Source: Bacillota bacterium
Lineage (GTDB): Bacteria; Bacillota_I; Bacilli_A; RFN20; CAG-826
DNA: 64,000 bases
Direction of reading: 5' to 3'
Assembly (NCBI GenBank): GCA_023393065.1
Contig: JAEWMX010000015.1
Coordinates: 186,001 to 250,000 of the forward strand
Shown: in pieces, positions 42,942 to 52,162 of the stretch
Position numbering within the stretch: position 1 is the stretch's first letter
Layout of the letters: each line of letters opens with the position of its first letter
The notes under the pieces: generated by a model
The model's database searches: none
The model's input: only the letters and a program-made list of their open reading frames with translations
What the model was told of the DNA's origin: nothing
Translations under genes and position numbers: made by a program

Positions 42942-45344
42942 CTAGCGAACGACAATATTGATGATGCGGCCTCTGACGATAATAATTTTAACGATTTCTT
43001 TTCCTTCGGTGTTTCTTCTAACTCCTTCGAGGTCGAGAGCCAGTTTTTTCAGTTCGTCTTCGGGGGTATCCAAATCCGCTTCAAAAGTGCCGCGCAATTT
43101 ACCGTTGACAGAAACAGCCATCGTCACTTGGGAGCGCACTAACTTGCTTTCGTCACATGTCGGCCACTTAGCAAAAGTAATACCTTCGGAATGGCCGAGA
43201 CTTTCGTAGATTTCTTCGCCGATAAACGGGGCGATACACGCGAGCATTTTGACGAATCCCTCAAGATAGGGACGATAGAGGCGTTCGGCTTTATAGGCTT
43301 CGTTTACAAAAATCATCAACTGGGCAATCGCCGTGTTGAATTGCAAATTCTGATAATCGTCGGTCACCTTTTTTACTGTGTAATTATAGACATAATCAAG
43401 GGCACCATCATTGATGTCGGTGTGCTTTTTGACAAATTCTTCTTCGCTAAATAAGCGAAAAGCTCTTTCGAGAAATCGCCTTGCCCCATCGAGGCCGTTT
43501 TCCGACCATGGTAATGAAGCTTCAAGCGGGCCCATAAACATTTCGTAGAGGCGGAGCGTGTCGGCCCCGTATTTGGCGATGACATCGTCAGGATTAACGA
43601 CATTGCCTCGCGATTTTGACATTTTTTCGTTATTCTCGCCAAGAATCATGCCCTGATGAAATAACTTTTGAAATGGCTCTTCGCATTTGACTACGCCTAA
43701 GTCATACAAGAACTTGTGCCAGAAGCGAGCGTATAGCAAATGCAAAACCGCATGTTCGGCGCCCCCGATATACAAGTCGACAGGGAGCCAGTGCGCTAAA
43801 AGCTCAGGATCTCCGATCGCCTGATTGTTGTGTGGGTCGATATAGCGCATGTAGTACCAGCACGATCCGGCCCATTGAGGCATGGTATTAGTCTCGCGCT
43901 TGCCTTTTTGTCCCTTAATCGTGACATCGAGCCAATCGGTAGCGTGGACAAGCGGCGATTCGCCGGTTCCTGAAGGTTTGTATTCTCTGAGTTTGGGTAA
44001 GACGAGCGGGAGCTCATTTTCATCGAGTGCTTTTATCGCGCCGTCATCCATCAAGGCGACGGGGATCGGCTCTCCCCAATATCTCTGACGAGAGAAAAGC
44101 CAATCCCGCAAGCGATACGATATTTGATATTGTCCGAGACCTTTGCGATTGAGAAAGTCGACGATGGCTTGCGTCGCCGCTTGGTTATTGAGCCCATTGG
44201 CAAAGGCGCTATTGATGTGCTTGGCATCATCTTCCATGGCGTGTTCGGAGATATCTCCTTCTAGGACTTGAATGAGCGGTAGCCCTTGCTTGTGCGCAAA
44301 CTCATAATCGCGTTGATCATGAGCTGGCACGGCCATCACCGCTCCAGTGCCATAGGACGCCAAAACATAATCGGCGATATAGATAGGAACGGCTTTGTCA
44401 TTGACCGGATTGATGGCATAAGCACCGATAAAAACCCCACTCTTATCTTTATTAAGCTCGGTTCTTTCAAGATCCGATTTGGCAGCAATTTTGGCTAAAT
44501 ATGCCTCGATTGAGGGCAATTTACTCGGATCTGCAATCTTTTTGACCAGTTCGTGTTCGGGAGCTAAAACGCAATAAGTGCATCCGAACAAGGTATCGGC
44601 CCGCGTCGTAAAAACATCGAAAGAGACATTTTTGTCTCTGACTTTAAAGGTGATCTTGGCGCCTTCTGATCGACCGATCCAATTCGTTTGCATATCGATT
44701 GTCGACTTTGGCCATTCGACAAGGTTGAGCCCGTTCAACAGACGATCGGCATATTTAGTGATGCGCAAGAGCCATTGGCGCATCGGTAAGCGAATCACGT
44801 CATAGCCACCGCGCTCGCTCTTGCCATCGATTACTTCCTCGTTGGCGAGAACGGTTCCGAGTTCCGGGCAAAAATTGACTGGAATCGAATCGATGTAGGC
44901 CAAATCGTTTTCGAACAACTTTAAAAAGATCCATTGCGTCCACCGATAGTACGAAGGGTCGGTGGTATTGACTTCGCGTGTAAAATCATAACTCAAGCCG
45001 ATCGCTTTAATCTGACGGCGGAAGTTATCGATATTGGATAAGGTAAAATCCTCAGGGTGACGATTTTTTTTAATGGCGAATTGCTCGGCCGGTAAGCCAA
45101 AAGCATCCCAGCCGATGGGGTGCAAGACATTAAATCCTTGCATTCTCTTCATGCGCGCGATTGTATCGCTTGCCGTATATCCTTTTGGGTGTCCGACGTG
45201 AAGTCCATCTGCGCTCGGATAAGGAAACATGTCCAAAATATAGTATTTAGGCTTGCTGAAATCGCGGGTATCGGTGTTAAATACACCGCTATTTTCCCAT
45301 CGCTCAGACCACTTTTTTTCTATTTCATGATGATCGAATTTCAT
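42942..45344 (-). CDS. leuS: Leucyl-tRNA synthetase
   Basis: About 800 residues. HIGH motif in DGLHVGHPKGYTASD (about 45), CP1 editing domain (about 220-410, VFTTRADTLFG), catalytic loop EKMSKSRGNVVNPD (about 575) and the anticodon and C-terminal domains. It charges tRNA(Leu) and edits norvaline and isoleucine. Two starts are possible: 45353 overlaps the glgA stop, while 45344 (MKFDHHEIEKKW) has AGGAG at a workable distance and fits the family better. No T-box is present; it is read through from the glycogen genes. Confidence 0.96.
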   Translation of the reverse strand: MKFDHHEIEKKWSERWENSGVFNTDTRDFSKPKYYILDMFPYPSADGLHVGHPKGYTASDTIARMKRMQGFNVLHPIGWDAFGLPAEQFAIKKNRHPEDFTLSNIDNFRRQIKAIGLSYDFTREVNTTDPSYYRWTQWIFLKLFENDLAYIDSIPVNFCPELGTVLANEEVIDGKSERGGYDVIRLPMRQWLLRITKYADRLLNGLNLVEWPKSTIDMQTNWIGRSEGAKITFKVRDKNVSFDVFTTRADTLFGCTYCVLAPEHELVKKIADPSKLPSIEAYLAKIAAKSDLERTELNKDKSGVFIGAYAINPVNDKAVPIYIADYVLASYGTGAVMAVPAHDQRDYEFAHKQGLPLIQVLEGDISEHAMEDDAKHINSAFANGLNNQAATQAIVDFLNRKGLGQYQISYRLRDWLFSRQRYWGEPIPVALMDDGAIKALDENELPLVLPKLREYKPSGTGESPLVHATDWLDVTIKGQKGKRETNTMPQWAGSCWYYMRYIDPHNNQAIGDPELLAHWLPVDLYIGGAEHAVLHLLYARFWHKFLYDLGVVKCEEPFQKLFHQGMILGENNEKMSKSRGNVVNPDDVIAKYGADTLRLYEMFMGPLEASLPWSENGLDGARRFLERAFRLFSEEEFVKKHTDINDGALDYVYNYTVKKVTDDYQNLQFNTAIAQLMIFVNEAYKAERLYRPYLEGFVKMLACIAPFIGEEIYESLGHSEGITFAKWPTCDESKLVRSQVTMAVSVNGKLRGTFEADLDTPEDELKKLALDLEGVRRNTEGKEIVKIIIVRGRIINIVVR

Positions 45345-45349
45345 TGTTT

Positions 45350-46786
45350 TCATCTCTCCTGAATATCGCGATAAAGGCCAATGTAGTCAAGCGCCGACTT
45401 CTTCCATGTCCGATTGAGCTTCATGGCGTTGCGGCGCATCTTAAGCAAAGCTTCTTTATCTTGATACAAGGAGAGAGCAAGGTCAAGTCCATATTGCATT
45501 CCATACTCGTCAAAATGCTCAAAACCAAAGCCGGTGGCCTCTTCGAGATTCCAGCCGCTGTAGCCGACGACCGTATCTTTTAAGCCTCCCGTCAGGCGGA
45601 CGATGGGCAAAGTGCCGTAGCGTTGGGCGATGAGTTGGCCGATGCCGCAAGGCTCAAAGAGCGACGGCATCAAGAAAAAGTCGCTTCCGGCATAGATTAG
45701 ATGCGCCAGTTCATTTGAGTATCCGATATAGATACCGACATTGTCACTCATTTGGCCGCGCATCCATTCAATTTCTTGTTCTAGTTCGCGCTCACCGGAG
45801 CCCAAGATGATAATCGAGCCCCCGTTTCCAACGATGTGGCGGGCTTTGGCGAGCACGAGGCGAATGCCTTTTTGCCAGGTGAGGCGCGAGACGAGGCCAA
45901 AGACCGGCTGCCCGCGATCAGGAAGATGAAATTGTTTTAGTAAAGCTCTTTTATTCTCGTCTTTTCCGCGAGTGACGTTAACTCCGTTATAGCCATAGGC
46001 GATCGCCGAGTCGGTTTTAGGATTAAATTCCCCATAATCAATTCCATTTAAAATGCCGATGAAATCATCGCGGCGAAGTTCTAAGATGGGGCTTAAACCA
46101 TGCTCGTTATCCGAGGCTAAAAGCTCGTCGCGATGCGTATATGAGACGGTCGCAATCTTATCTGCATAGACAATCGCGGCCTTCAGTGTCGACACGACAT
46201 TTTCGAAGCGTACTTTTCCACTGTCGTAAAGACTGTCGCTCAACTCGTAAAAGTTGTTTAAAAAATACTTGTCAAACATCCCTTTAAAAGCGGGATTGTG
46301 AATCGTCAACACGAATTTAAAGTCTTTAAAGAACGGATCGTTGGCATTTTGCTCCCTGATGATGACAGGCAGCATACCGGGTTGCCAGTCGTGAAGATGC
46401 ACGATATCAGCTTGAAACCCCAATGCTTTAAAAGCATTGCGCACAGCGATTGTAAAGAAGGCAAAGCGCTCTAAATCATCGTTGTAACCATAGATGTTAT
46501 CGCGGCCGAAATAGTAATCGTTTTGAATAAAATAATAAGTGATGCCATCGATATAAGTGCGATAGACTTTCGCGTATTGACGACGCCATGACATCGGCAC
46601 ATCGAATTCCGAAACATGTTGCAAGCGCGCGCCGAATTGATTGATGATCGATTGATATAAGGGCATGAATAAAACCACTTCCTCACCGAGCATGACAAGC
46701 TCGCGTGAAAGGGAATATGTGACATCGGCAAGGCCACCGCTTTTAACAAACGGATTGGCTTCGCTTGTGACCATGGCAATTTTCAT
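45350..46786 (-). CDS. glgA: Glycogen synthase
   Basis: 478 residues, standard GT5. FVKSGGLADVTYSLS is the ADP-glucose binding KxGGL motif near the N-terminus; VHLHDWQPGMLPV, GLVSRLTWQKGI and MPSLFEPCGIGQL are conserved family blocks. It adds glucose from ADP-glucose to the growing glucan. It directly abuts glgD (stop and start adjacent, AGAGG before the ATG). Confidence 0.97.
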   Translation of the reverse strand: MKIAMVTSEANPFVKSGGLADVTYSLSRELVMLGEEVVLFMPLYQSIINQFGARLQHVSEFDVPMSWRRQYAKVYRTYIDGITYYFIQNDYYFGRDNIYGYNDDLERFAFFTIAVRNAFKALGFQADIVHLHDWQPGMLPVIIREQNANDPFFKDFKFVLTIHNPAFKGMFDKYFLNNFYELSDSLYDSGKVRFENVVSTLKAAIVYADKIATVSYTHRDELLASDNEHGLSPILELRRDDFIGILNGIDYGEFNPKTDSAIAYGYNGVNVTRGKDENKRALLKQFHLPDRGQPVFGLVSRLTWQKGIRLVLAKARHIVGNGGSIIILGSGERELEQEIEWMRGQMSDNVGIYIGYSNELAHLIYAGSDFFLMPSLFEPCGIGQLIAQRYGTLPIVRLTGGLKDTVVGYSGWNLEEATGFGFEHFDEYGMQYGLDLALSLYQDKEALLKMRRNAMKLNRTWKKSALDYIGLYRDIQER

Positions 46787-47902
46787 TTACAGCCTCTTTC
46801 CTTGCTCGATATATTTGGGGGTGCCTTTGACACCTTCGATGCGGACTCCATCGGAGATTAAACAATACTTGTCGATTACCGCGTGCGTGACGACGACATT
46901 TTCGCCGACGACTGAGTCGGAGAGAATAATCGAATTGCGAATGATGGCTCCTCGCCCGATTTTGACATTGCGCGAAATAATCGAGTTTTCAACGCGCCCT
47001 TCGACGATTGCGCCATTGGCGACGAAGCTGTTATGAACATTGGTTTTGGTTCCATAAAGGGTCGGTGTCGTATCGCGCGTTATGGTATAAATCGGCCAAT
47101 CTTTCAAGAATAGCTGATGGGCATAGCGATAATCGAGCAATTCAAATGAGTATTCGACAAAATGTTCTAACGAATCAAATGAACGAGCGTAACCGACATG
47201 TTCGACGGCGCGAACTTTAAAGAGTTTGTTGGCAAACTTTTTGACGGCATCTTTAAAGCTATAAGTCGGATTCACTTTTAGCGTTTCTTCAACTAGGTTT
47301 AATAAAACGTCGCGGTTAATAATATAGGTTTCCATCGAGACACAGGCATCTTTTTCAAGCTGCCGATTGCGCTTAAAGGAGCGGACATAGCCGTTTTTGA
47401 CATTTACTAAGTTATGGGTGGCAAACGATTTATGAGCGTTGGTGATGCGCTTGTAGAGAATCGTTACTTTTTCATCGCGGGAAATGTGCTCTTTCAAAAG
47501 TGGTTCAAAATCAATCTTGCAAATGACGTGGGTCGGTTGGATGATGATGTATTTGGCCTTGCTTTCATGCAAGACCCAGTCGTTGATCAAAAAGTTGTTG
47601 ATATCGGTGTTTTTTTTGCGGTTCATGTTACCACGCTCGTTGTACATGATGGTCTGTCTGCCGATTTTCGTATTGATATTCCATGACTGCATCGAACCCA
47701 TGTGCTTTAAAACGCTTCGAAGATGGGATTTGACTAAGATGCCAACTTCGTCGATACCTGAGTTAGAAAAGTTTGAGAGGGCAAAATCCATGAATGCGAA
47801 ACGTCCCAAAAACGATGTTGAGGCAAGGACGCGCGAACTGGTTAAAGGCCCGAGATCGGGTGAATTGTGAAGGTCGAGAAGACCGAGAACTTTACTTGCC
47901 AT
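46787..47902 (-). CDS. glgD: Glucose-1-phosphate adenylyltransferase regulatory subunit GlgD
   Basis: 371 residues. It has the nucleotidyltransferase fold and a C-terminal left-handed beta-helix with hexapeptide repeats (VENSIISRNVKIGRGAIIRNS), but the GlgC catalytic loop AGGKGTRL is missing (DLGPLTSSRVLASTSFLGR). This is the pattern of GlgD, which is poorly active alone and tunes GlgC in Firmicutes. Its ATG overlaps the glgC stop by one base (TAATG), with GGAGGAAAAA as ribosome site. Confidence 0.95.
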   Translation of the reverse strand: MASKVLGLLDLHNSPDLGPLTSSRVLASTSFLGRFAFMDFALSNFSNSGIDEVGILVKSHLRSVLKHMGSMQSWNINTKIGRQTIMYNERGNMNRKKNTDINNFLINDWVLHESKAKYIIIQPTHVICKIDFEPLLKEHISRDEKVTILYKRITNAHKSFATHNLVNVKNGYVRSFKRNRQLEKDACVSMETYIINRDVLLNLVEETLKVNPTYSFKDAVKKFANKLFKVRAVEHVGYARSFDSLEHFVEYSFELLDYRYAHQLFLKDWPIYTITRDTTPTLYGTKTNVHNSFVANGAIVEGRVENSIISRNVKIGRGAIIRNSIILSDSVVGENVVVTHAVIDKYCLISDGVRIEGVKGTPKYIEQGKRL

Positions 47903-49032
47903 TATTTTTTCCTCCGCGAGGTAATTAACACGATGTCTTCTTGCTTTTCGTTGACGACATCTCCGTGCGCGACAACGGCTTCAGGGCCGATGATGGCGCT
48001 GTAGACTTTAGCGCCGGCCCGAACGCGGGCTCCCGGCATGAGCACTGAATTTCTCACAATCGCACCTTCGGCGACGACGACTTCATTAGAGATGACGCAG
48101 CGTTCGACATCGCCAAGGATAACGGCCCCTTGGTTGATGAGACTATCCTTGACTCGGGCTTTGCGTCCGATGTATTGCGGATGAGAGTGGGTGTCTTCTG
48201 AAAAAATGGTATTGCCGCCTTTGATCGAATAGATATTTTGCTCTCTGGCTGAAAGGAGTAAATCCATGTTGGCTTCGTGAAGGCTAGAAATCGTTCCCAC
48301 ATCTTTCCAATAACCTTTAAACACATAGGCAAAGAGCTTCATTTTTTTAGCGAGCATAGTCGGTATGATGTCCTTGCCAAAATCGTGGGATGAATCTTTT
48401 TTACGAGCGTCGCTTAAAAGCATGCTCCTCAACACTGAATAAGTGAAAATATAAACGCCCATTGAGGCGAGATTCGAAATCGGATTTTTGGGCTTTTCTT
48501 GGAATTTGACAATCGCGCCTTTGTCATCGGTGACGAGAATGCCGAAGCGCGAAGCTTCTTTTGGCTCGACTTCAATGACGGAAATCGTGCAATCGGCGCC
48601 TTTTTCAATGTGCTGTTTCAGCATCTCGTTATAGGTCGTCGAATAAATATGGTCGCCCGACAAAATCAAGACATAGACGGGTTTGACCGAATCGAGGAAA
48701 TCTAAATTCGCATATATGGCATCGGCTGTGCCGCGATACCAGCTCAATCCTTCTTCCGTCTGCCGCGGATGAAGAGTCGTCGTCAATGAGCGAACGCCAT
48801 TGAGACCCCATTTTTCGCCATTGCCAATGTAGGTGTCAAGAGCGACTGATTCGTATTGAGTCAAAACTCCGACGGTGTCGATTCCTGAGTTTGCGCAATT
48901 GGATAAAGGAAAGTCGATAATCCGATATTTGCCGCCGTAACTGACGGCTGGTTTTGCGATTTTTCTCGTCAAAGACTCAAGGCGCGTGCCTTTTCCGCCC
49001 GCAAGAATCATCGCCACGATTCTCTTGTTCAT
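47902..49032 (-). CDS. glgC: Glucose-1-phosphate adenylyltransferase
   Basis: 376 residues. AMILAGGKGTRLESLTRKIAK is the nucleotide-binding loop, GTADAIYANLDF and LSGDHIY the active site, and the C-terminal beta-helix (about 280-376) has hexapeptide repeats. It makes ADP-glucose from glucose-1-phosphate and ATP, the committed glycogen step. It heads the operon glgC-glgD-glgA-leuS. GAGGTAAATAG precedes the ATG. A small CGGCA/TGCCG hairpin lies in the leader near 49060. Confidence 0.97.
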   Translation of the reverse strand: MNKRIVAMILAGGKGTRLESLTRKIAKPAVSYGGKYRIIDFPLSNCANSGIDTVGVLTQYESVALDTYIGNGEKWGLNGVRSLTTTLHPRQTEEGLSWYRGTADAIYANLDFLDSVKPVYVLILSGDHIYSTTYNEMLKQHIEKGADCTISVIEVEPKEASRFGILVTDDKGAIVKFQEKPKNPISNLASMGVYIFTYSVLRSMLLSDARKKDSSHDFGKDIIPTMLAKKMKLFAYVFKGYWKDVGTISSLHEANMDLLLSAREQNIYSIKGGNTIFSEDTHSHPQYIGRKARVKDSLINQGAVILGDVERCVISNEVVVAEGAIVRNSVLMPGARVRAGAKVYSAIIGPEAVVAHGDVVNEKQEDIVLITSRRKK

Positions 49033-49147
49033 CTATTTACCTCGCAATTATGTCGATTCGGCAAAAAATGATGCCGTACCAAATCTTTTATAATTTTATC
49101 ACATATATCAATATATATGTAGTGTCGTTTTAATCGCCATCGCTATT

Positions 49148-49163
49148 TGCTATAATGTTAGTC
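49148..49163 (+). promoter_or_regulatory. Extended -10 promoter with leaderless GTG start
   Basis: TGC-TATAAT (49148-49156) is followed after exactly seven bases by GTG at 49164, in frame with the downstream gene. The ATG at 49155 lies inside the -10 box, so it cannot be in the mRNA. No Shine-Dalgarno sequence is seen. Confidence 0.65.
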
Positions 49164-49634
49164 GTGAAAAATCGCAAGCTCAAACTGTCGCCGCTCCGCT
49201 TGACATTAACGTTCGTTGGAATCTATCTTTTTTTGCAAGTTCTATTTATGTCGACCCTTGATTTTCTCGATATTACCGTTTGGCCCCCTCGCGTTGATAA
49301 TCTCACGTTATTTTTCGTTTATACTCCCGCCTTATTGGCGGTGACAATCGTCTTCTATGTCCTATCGCTAACGCAAACTTTTTACTATGTTGACAAAAAG
49401 AAGATCACCCATCATAAAATGAACAAGATATTTGAATACTACTTCGCGGATATGACCTACATCGACGAAAAGTGGTCGAAGAAGCATCGCACCCTCCTTT
49501 TTTATGACAAGGCCGGGCGCCGCAAATACTTGACTTTTGATCGGGAAGGAATCATCTTTCAAGCGGCCATCGAAAACGCTAAACCGCTCAGCCGAGAAGA
49601 TTTTCTAGTTCGCTATCCAAATACCAAATTGTAG
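49164..49634 (+). CDS. Small membrane protein, function unknown
   Basis: 156 residues if it starts at the GTG at 49164. Two hydrophobic helices are seen: LTLTFVGIYLFLQVLFMSTL (about 11-30) and FFVYTPALLAVTIVFYVLSL (about 48-68). The C-terminal 85 residues are soluble and charged (YYVDKKKITHHKMNK, YFADMTYIDEKWSKKH), like a PH-domain-type tail. I do not recognise the family. It is divergent from glgC and precedes rpmB, which has its own promoter. Confidence 0.75.
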   Translation: MKNRKLKLSPLRLTLTFVGIYLFLQVLFMSTLDFLDITVWPPRVDNLTLFFVYTPALLAVTIVFYVLSLTQTFYYVDKKKITHHKMNKIFEYYFADMTYIDEKWSKKHRTLLFYDKAGRRKYLTFDREGIIFQAAIENAKPLSREDFLVRYPNTKL

Positions 49635-49662
49635 TTCTCCATCGGTTGTGAAAGAAAACTGT

Positions 49663-49691
49663 TTGCATCCATTATTAACTTATGTTAAACT
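49663..49691 (+). promoter_or_regulatory. Promoter of rpmB
   Basis: TTGCAT (49663-49668), 17 bases, TAAACT (49686-49691). GAGGT lies before the ATG at 49726. Confidence 0.8.
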
Positions 49692-49725
49692 CAAACGTGC
49701 GTTTTAAGAAAATGAGGTCCTAGTT

Positions 49726-49914
49726 ATGTCAAGAGTATGTCCCGTCACAGGCAAAGGTCCGCTAAGCGGCAACAATCGTTCTCACAGCCTTCGTGCTACC
49801 CGCCGGCGCTGGAATGTCAATATGCAACCATACCAAGTCGAAATTGACGGTAAGGTGCAAACCATTCGCATGTCCGCTCGCGCTCATCGCAGTTTGATGA
49901 AATCGGGAAAGTAA
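49726..49914 (+). CDS. rpmB: 50S ribosomal protein L28
   Basis: 62 residues: RVCPVTGKGPLSGNNRSHSL and RRRWNVNMQPYQVEI identify L28. Only one cysteine remains in the N-terminal region, so it is the zinc-free form. B. subtilis rpmB also lies near rpe and rsgA, on the opposite strand, as here. A strong terminator follows. Confidence 0.98.
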   Translation: MSRVCPVTGKGPLSGNNRSHSLRATRRRWNVNMQPYQVEIDGKVQTIRMSARAHRSLMKSGK

Positions 49915-49935
49915 GACCTTTTATATTATTAAGAA

Positions 49936-49965
49936 AAATGGCCCTTTGCAAAGGGCTTTTTTATT
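49936..49965. terminator. Terminator between rpmB and the minus-strand membrane gene
   Basis: GCCCTTTGCAAAGGGC (49941-49956) is a perfect palindrome with A residues before and T residues after, so it can stop both convergent genes. Confidence 0.92.
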
Positions 49966-50640
49966 TTATAAGTAAGCGATTAACAAGAGAATTTGGGCGG
50001 CTAAATTGATAAAGATGACGAGCCATTCGCTAAAGGCTAAGACGAAGAAGCGCGGCCTCTCGATGACGATTGTTCCATCTTCGTCGGTCGTCGAATTCAT
50101 CTGCGCCCAGTTGCGAAGGCGGGGATTGAGCATGATGAGCAAAGTGGCAAAGCCGAGCATAGCTTCCATCAACCCAATCATCAGGTATTTTATATCGATG
50201 TAATTATTGGAAATATAAAGGTTTATCAAGACGATTGAGACAGCGCCGGAAGCCAAGGCGCTGACGGCAAAATAGATGGTGGCGACGATTGTGTGAAGAC
50301 GCACATACTTGGCCTGAATGATATGCAGCGTCAACAAAGAGACGGCAGAGATGACAAAAAGGATGCCGACCATGATCAAATACGAAACATATCCTGGAAA
50401 ATGATAGTACTTGCTGATCATGAGCAAAGCTGGCGAAATTGAAAAAGCGACATAGACATACAAGAAAAAGCGATAGATGATTATCATCATTCCTTGATTG
50501 TGATAGGAAAGTTCGTAAGGGAACATATTTAGTAAGGAAAACTTCGCTTTAAATGTTTCTTGGTAGTTGGACACACCAAAGATGAACATGCCGAGAAAAG
50601 CTATTAGCAAGATACTTAACGAGGCGATCCACAGTCCCAT
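49966..50640 (-). CDS. Polytopic membrane protein, function unknown
   Basis: 224 residues with about six membrane helices (for example IASLSILLIAFLGMFIFGV, YLIMVGILFVISAVSLLTL, ASGAVSIVLINLYI and a C-terminal WLVIFINLAAQILLLIAY). A short hydrophilic loop rich in Thr, Asp and Glu (STTDEDGTIVIERP) lies before the last helix. No motif I recognise. It starts two bases after rpe and so belongs to the priA-region operon, taking the place where B. subtilis has thiN (yloS). Confidence 0.8.
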   Translation of the reverse strand: MGLWIASLSILLIAFLGMFIFGVSNYQETFKAKFSLLNMFPYELSYHNQGMMIIIYRFFLYVYVAFSISPALLMISKYYHFPGYVSYLIMVGILFVISAVSLLTLHIIQAKYVRLHTIVATIYFAVSALASGAVSIVLINLYISNNYIDIKYLMIGLMEAMLGFATLLIMLNPRLRNWAQMNSTTDEDGTIVIERPRFFVLAFSEWLVIFINLAAQILLLIAYL

Positions 50641-50642
50641 AA

Positions 50643-51296
50643 TTATCTGAGTTTACTCACTCTTTCTTTAAAATCATCGTGGCCGAATAAGTATGTTCCG
50701 GCGACGAGAATATCGGCTCCGGCTCGGCGGGCCAGCGCTCCCGTAACATCGTTAATGCCGCCATCGACTTCAATCAAAACTTGATATTGATGGCGATCGA
50801 TAAACCTTCTTAAATATTTGATTTTACGCAATGCGCTTTTTAAAAAGGGCTGTCCCCCCTTCCCCGGTTCAACGGACATGATGAGGACGAGGTCGATATC
50901 TTTTATAAAGGGATCAAGAGCTTTGACAGGAGTGCCAGGTTTAATTGAGACGCCGACCTTTGCTCCGTAATCGTGCAAGCTTTTTATCGTCTTAGCCATA
51001 CACCCTAAACAAGGCAAAGCCTCGAGATGAAAAGTGACGATGTCCGCTCCGGCTTTGGCGTATTTTAAAGCGTGTTCGTCAGGATCTTCGATCATGATGT
51101 GGACATCATTTATCATCTTGTGGCTTTTGCTGATTTTGCTTAAATCGTCGAGGCCAAACGAGACATTGGGGACAAACTTGCCGTCCATCACATCAAAATG
51201 TAAATATTCGGCGCCGCTTTCCTCAGCGAGTTTTATTTCTTCGAACAGCTTATTTTTATCGGCCGCTAAAAGACTTGGCGCCACATAGTTTTTCAT
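50643..51296 (-). CDS. rpe: Ribulose-phosphate 3-epimerase
   Basis: 217 residues, a TIM barrel. HFDVMDGKFVPNVSFG, DVHIMIEDP, MSVEPGKGGQPF and IEVDGGIN carry the metal ligands and the two catalytic aspartates. It interconverts ribulose-5-phosphate and xylulose-5-phosphate in the pentose phosphate pathway. It overlaps rsgA by four bases, as part of the conserved prpC-prkC-rsgA-rpe order. Confidence 0.97.
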   Translation of the reverse strand: MKNYVAPSLLAADKNKLFEEIKLAEESGAEYLHFDVMDGKFVPNVSFGLDDLSKISKSHKMINDVHIMIEDPDEHALKYAKAGADIVTFHLEALPCLGCMAKTIKSLHDYGAKVGVSIKPGTPVKALDPFIKDIDLVLIMSVEPGKGGQPFLKSALRKIKYLRRFIDRHQYQVLIEVDGGINDVTGALARRAGADILVAGTYLFGHDDFKERVSKLR

Positions 51297-52162
51297 TTTT
51301 GAAACCTCCTGTTTTTATATTGTAATTCATCGAGCAATTTTTGATAAATCAAATACGCCTCTTCGCTCACCGTTTTTTCTAAGACCATCTTTTTTACTTC
51401 GCAGCCTTTTTCGTTGAGGTGCATGCAATCGCGATAAAAACACTTGCCGACGGCTTTGGCAAATCCCGGAAAGAAAACGGCTAAATCCTCTTTATATAAA
51501 TCGAGTTCAAGAGACGAAAAACCAGGCGAATCGACGATATAACCATCGGAATACGGTAGAAAAATCACCTCTTTGGTCTTGTGTTTTCCTCGTCCGAGAG
51601 CTTTGGAATAGTCGCCGATAGCACGCTTAAAATCCACATTCAGCAAGTTGATGAGTGACGATTTTCCGACACCGGTCTGCCCGATTGCCAAAGTGAGTTG
51701 ACCATTCAATTTCGCTTGCAATTCCTGAAGTCCGACTTTTGTTTTTTTGGAATACAAAATTGCTTCAAACCCAATCTGTGCGAGCTGATATTGAAAATGA
51801 TACATGTCTTCGAGGTTATCAAGACGGTCAATTTTGCTGATGACGACAAAAGGTTTAATATCGTACATTAAAGCATAGGCAAGCGTTTTGTAGATGAGCA
51901 AGGGCGAGAAGTCCGGTTCCACCGCCGATGCCATAATCATAATTTGCGTGATGTTGCTGACGCGTGGCCGCGGAAGGATATTCTGCCGCGGAAGCACTTG
52001 TTCAATCGTCGCTTTCTCCTCATCAAAAAGGACGCGGTCGCCGGGTAAGACTTGTCCGCTCTTAAAGCGAACGGCGCCGCGAGGAGATAACTCAAAAACT
52101 TGCTCTTCAGCGCTCACTACAAATTTGCCGCCATAGGCGGAAACGATGATTCCTTGTTTCAT
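51293..52162 (-). CDS. rsgA: Ribosome small subunit GTPase RsgA
   Basis: 289 residues. An N-terminal OB fold (1-65) is followed by a circularly permuted GTPase: VISKIDRLD (G4, about 104) comes before GQTGVGKSSLIN (G1, about 157) and DSPGFSS (G3, about 211). The C-terminal zinc site is CFYRDCMHLNEKGC. RsgA helps late 30S maturation. It overlaps prkC by four bases. The gene order prpC-prkC-rsgA (cpgA) is that of B. subtilis. Confidence 0.96.
   Translation of the reverse strand: MKQGIIVSAYGGKFVVSAEEQVFELSPRGAVRFKSGQVLPGDRVLFDEEKATIEQVLPRQNILPRPRVSNITQIMIMASAVEPDFSPLLIYKTLAYALMYDIKPFVVISKIDRLDNLEDMYHFQYQLAQIGFEAILYSKKTKVGLQELQAKLNGQLTLAIGQTGVGKSSLINLLNVDFKRAIGDYSKALGRGKHKTKEVIFLPYSDGYIVDSPGFSSLELDLYKEDLAVFFPGFAKAVGKCFYRDCMHLNEKGCEVKKMVLEKTVSEEAYLIYQKLLDELQYKNRRFQK

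Noticed and set aside
42555..43142. 195-codon plus-strand frame across coaX and leuS
   Set aside because: It is antisense to two well-identified genes and has no promoter or ribosome site; a codon-usage shadow.
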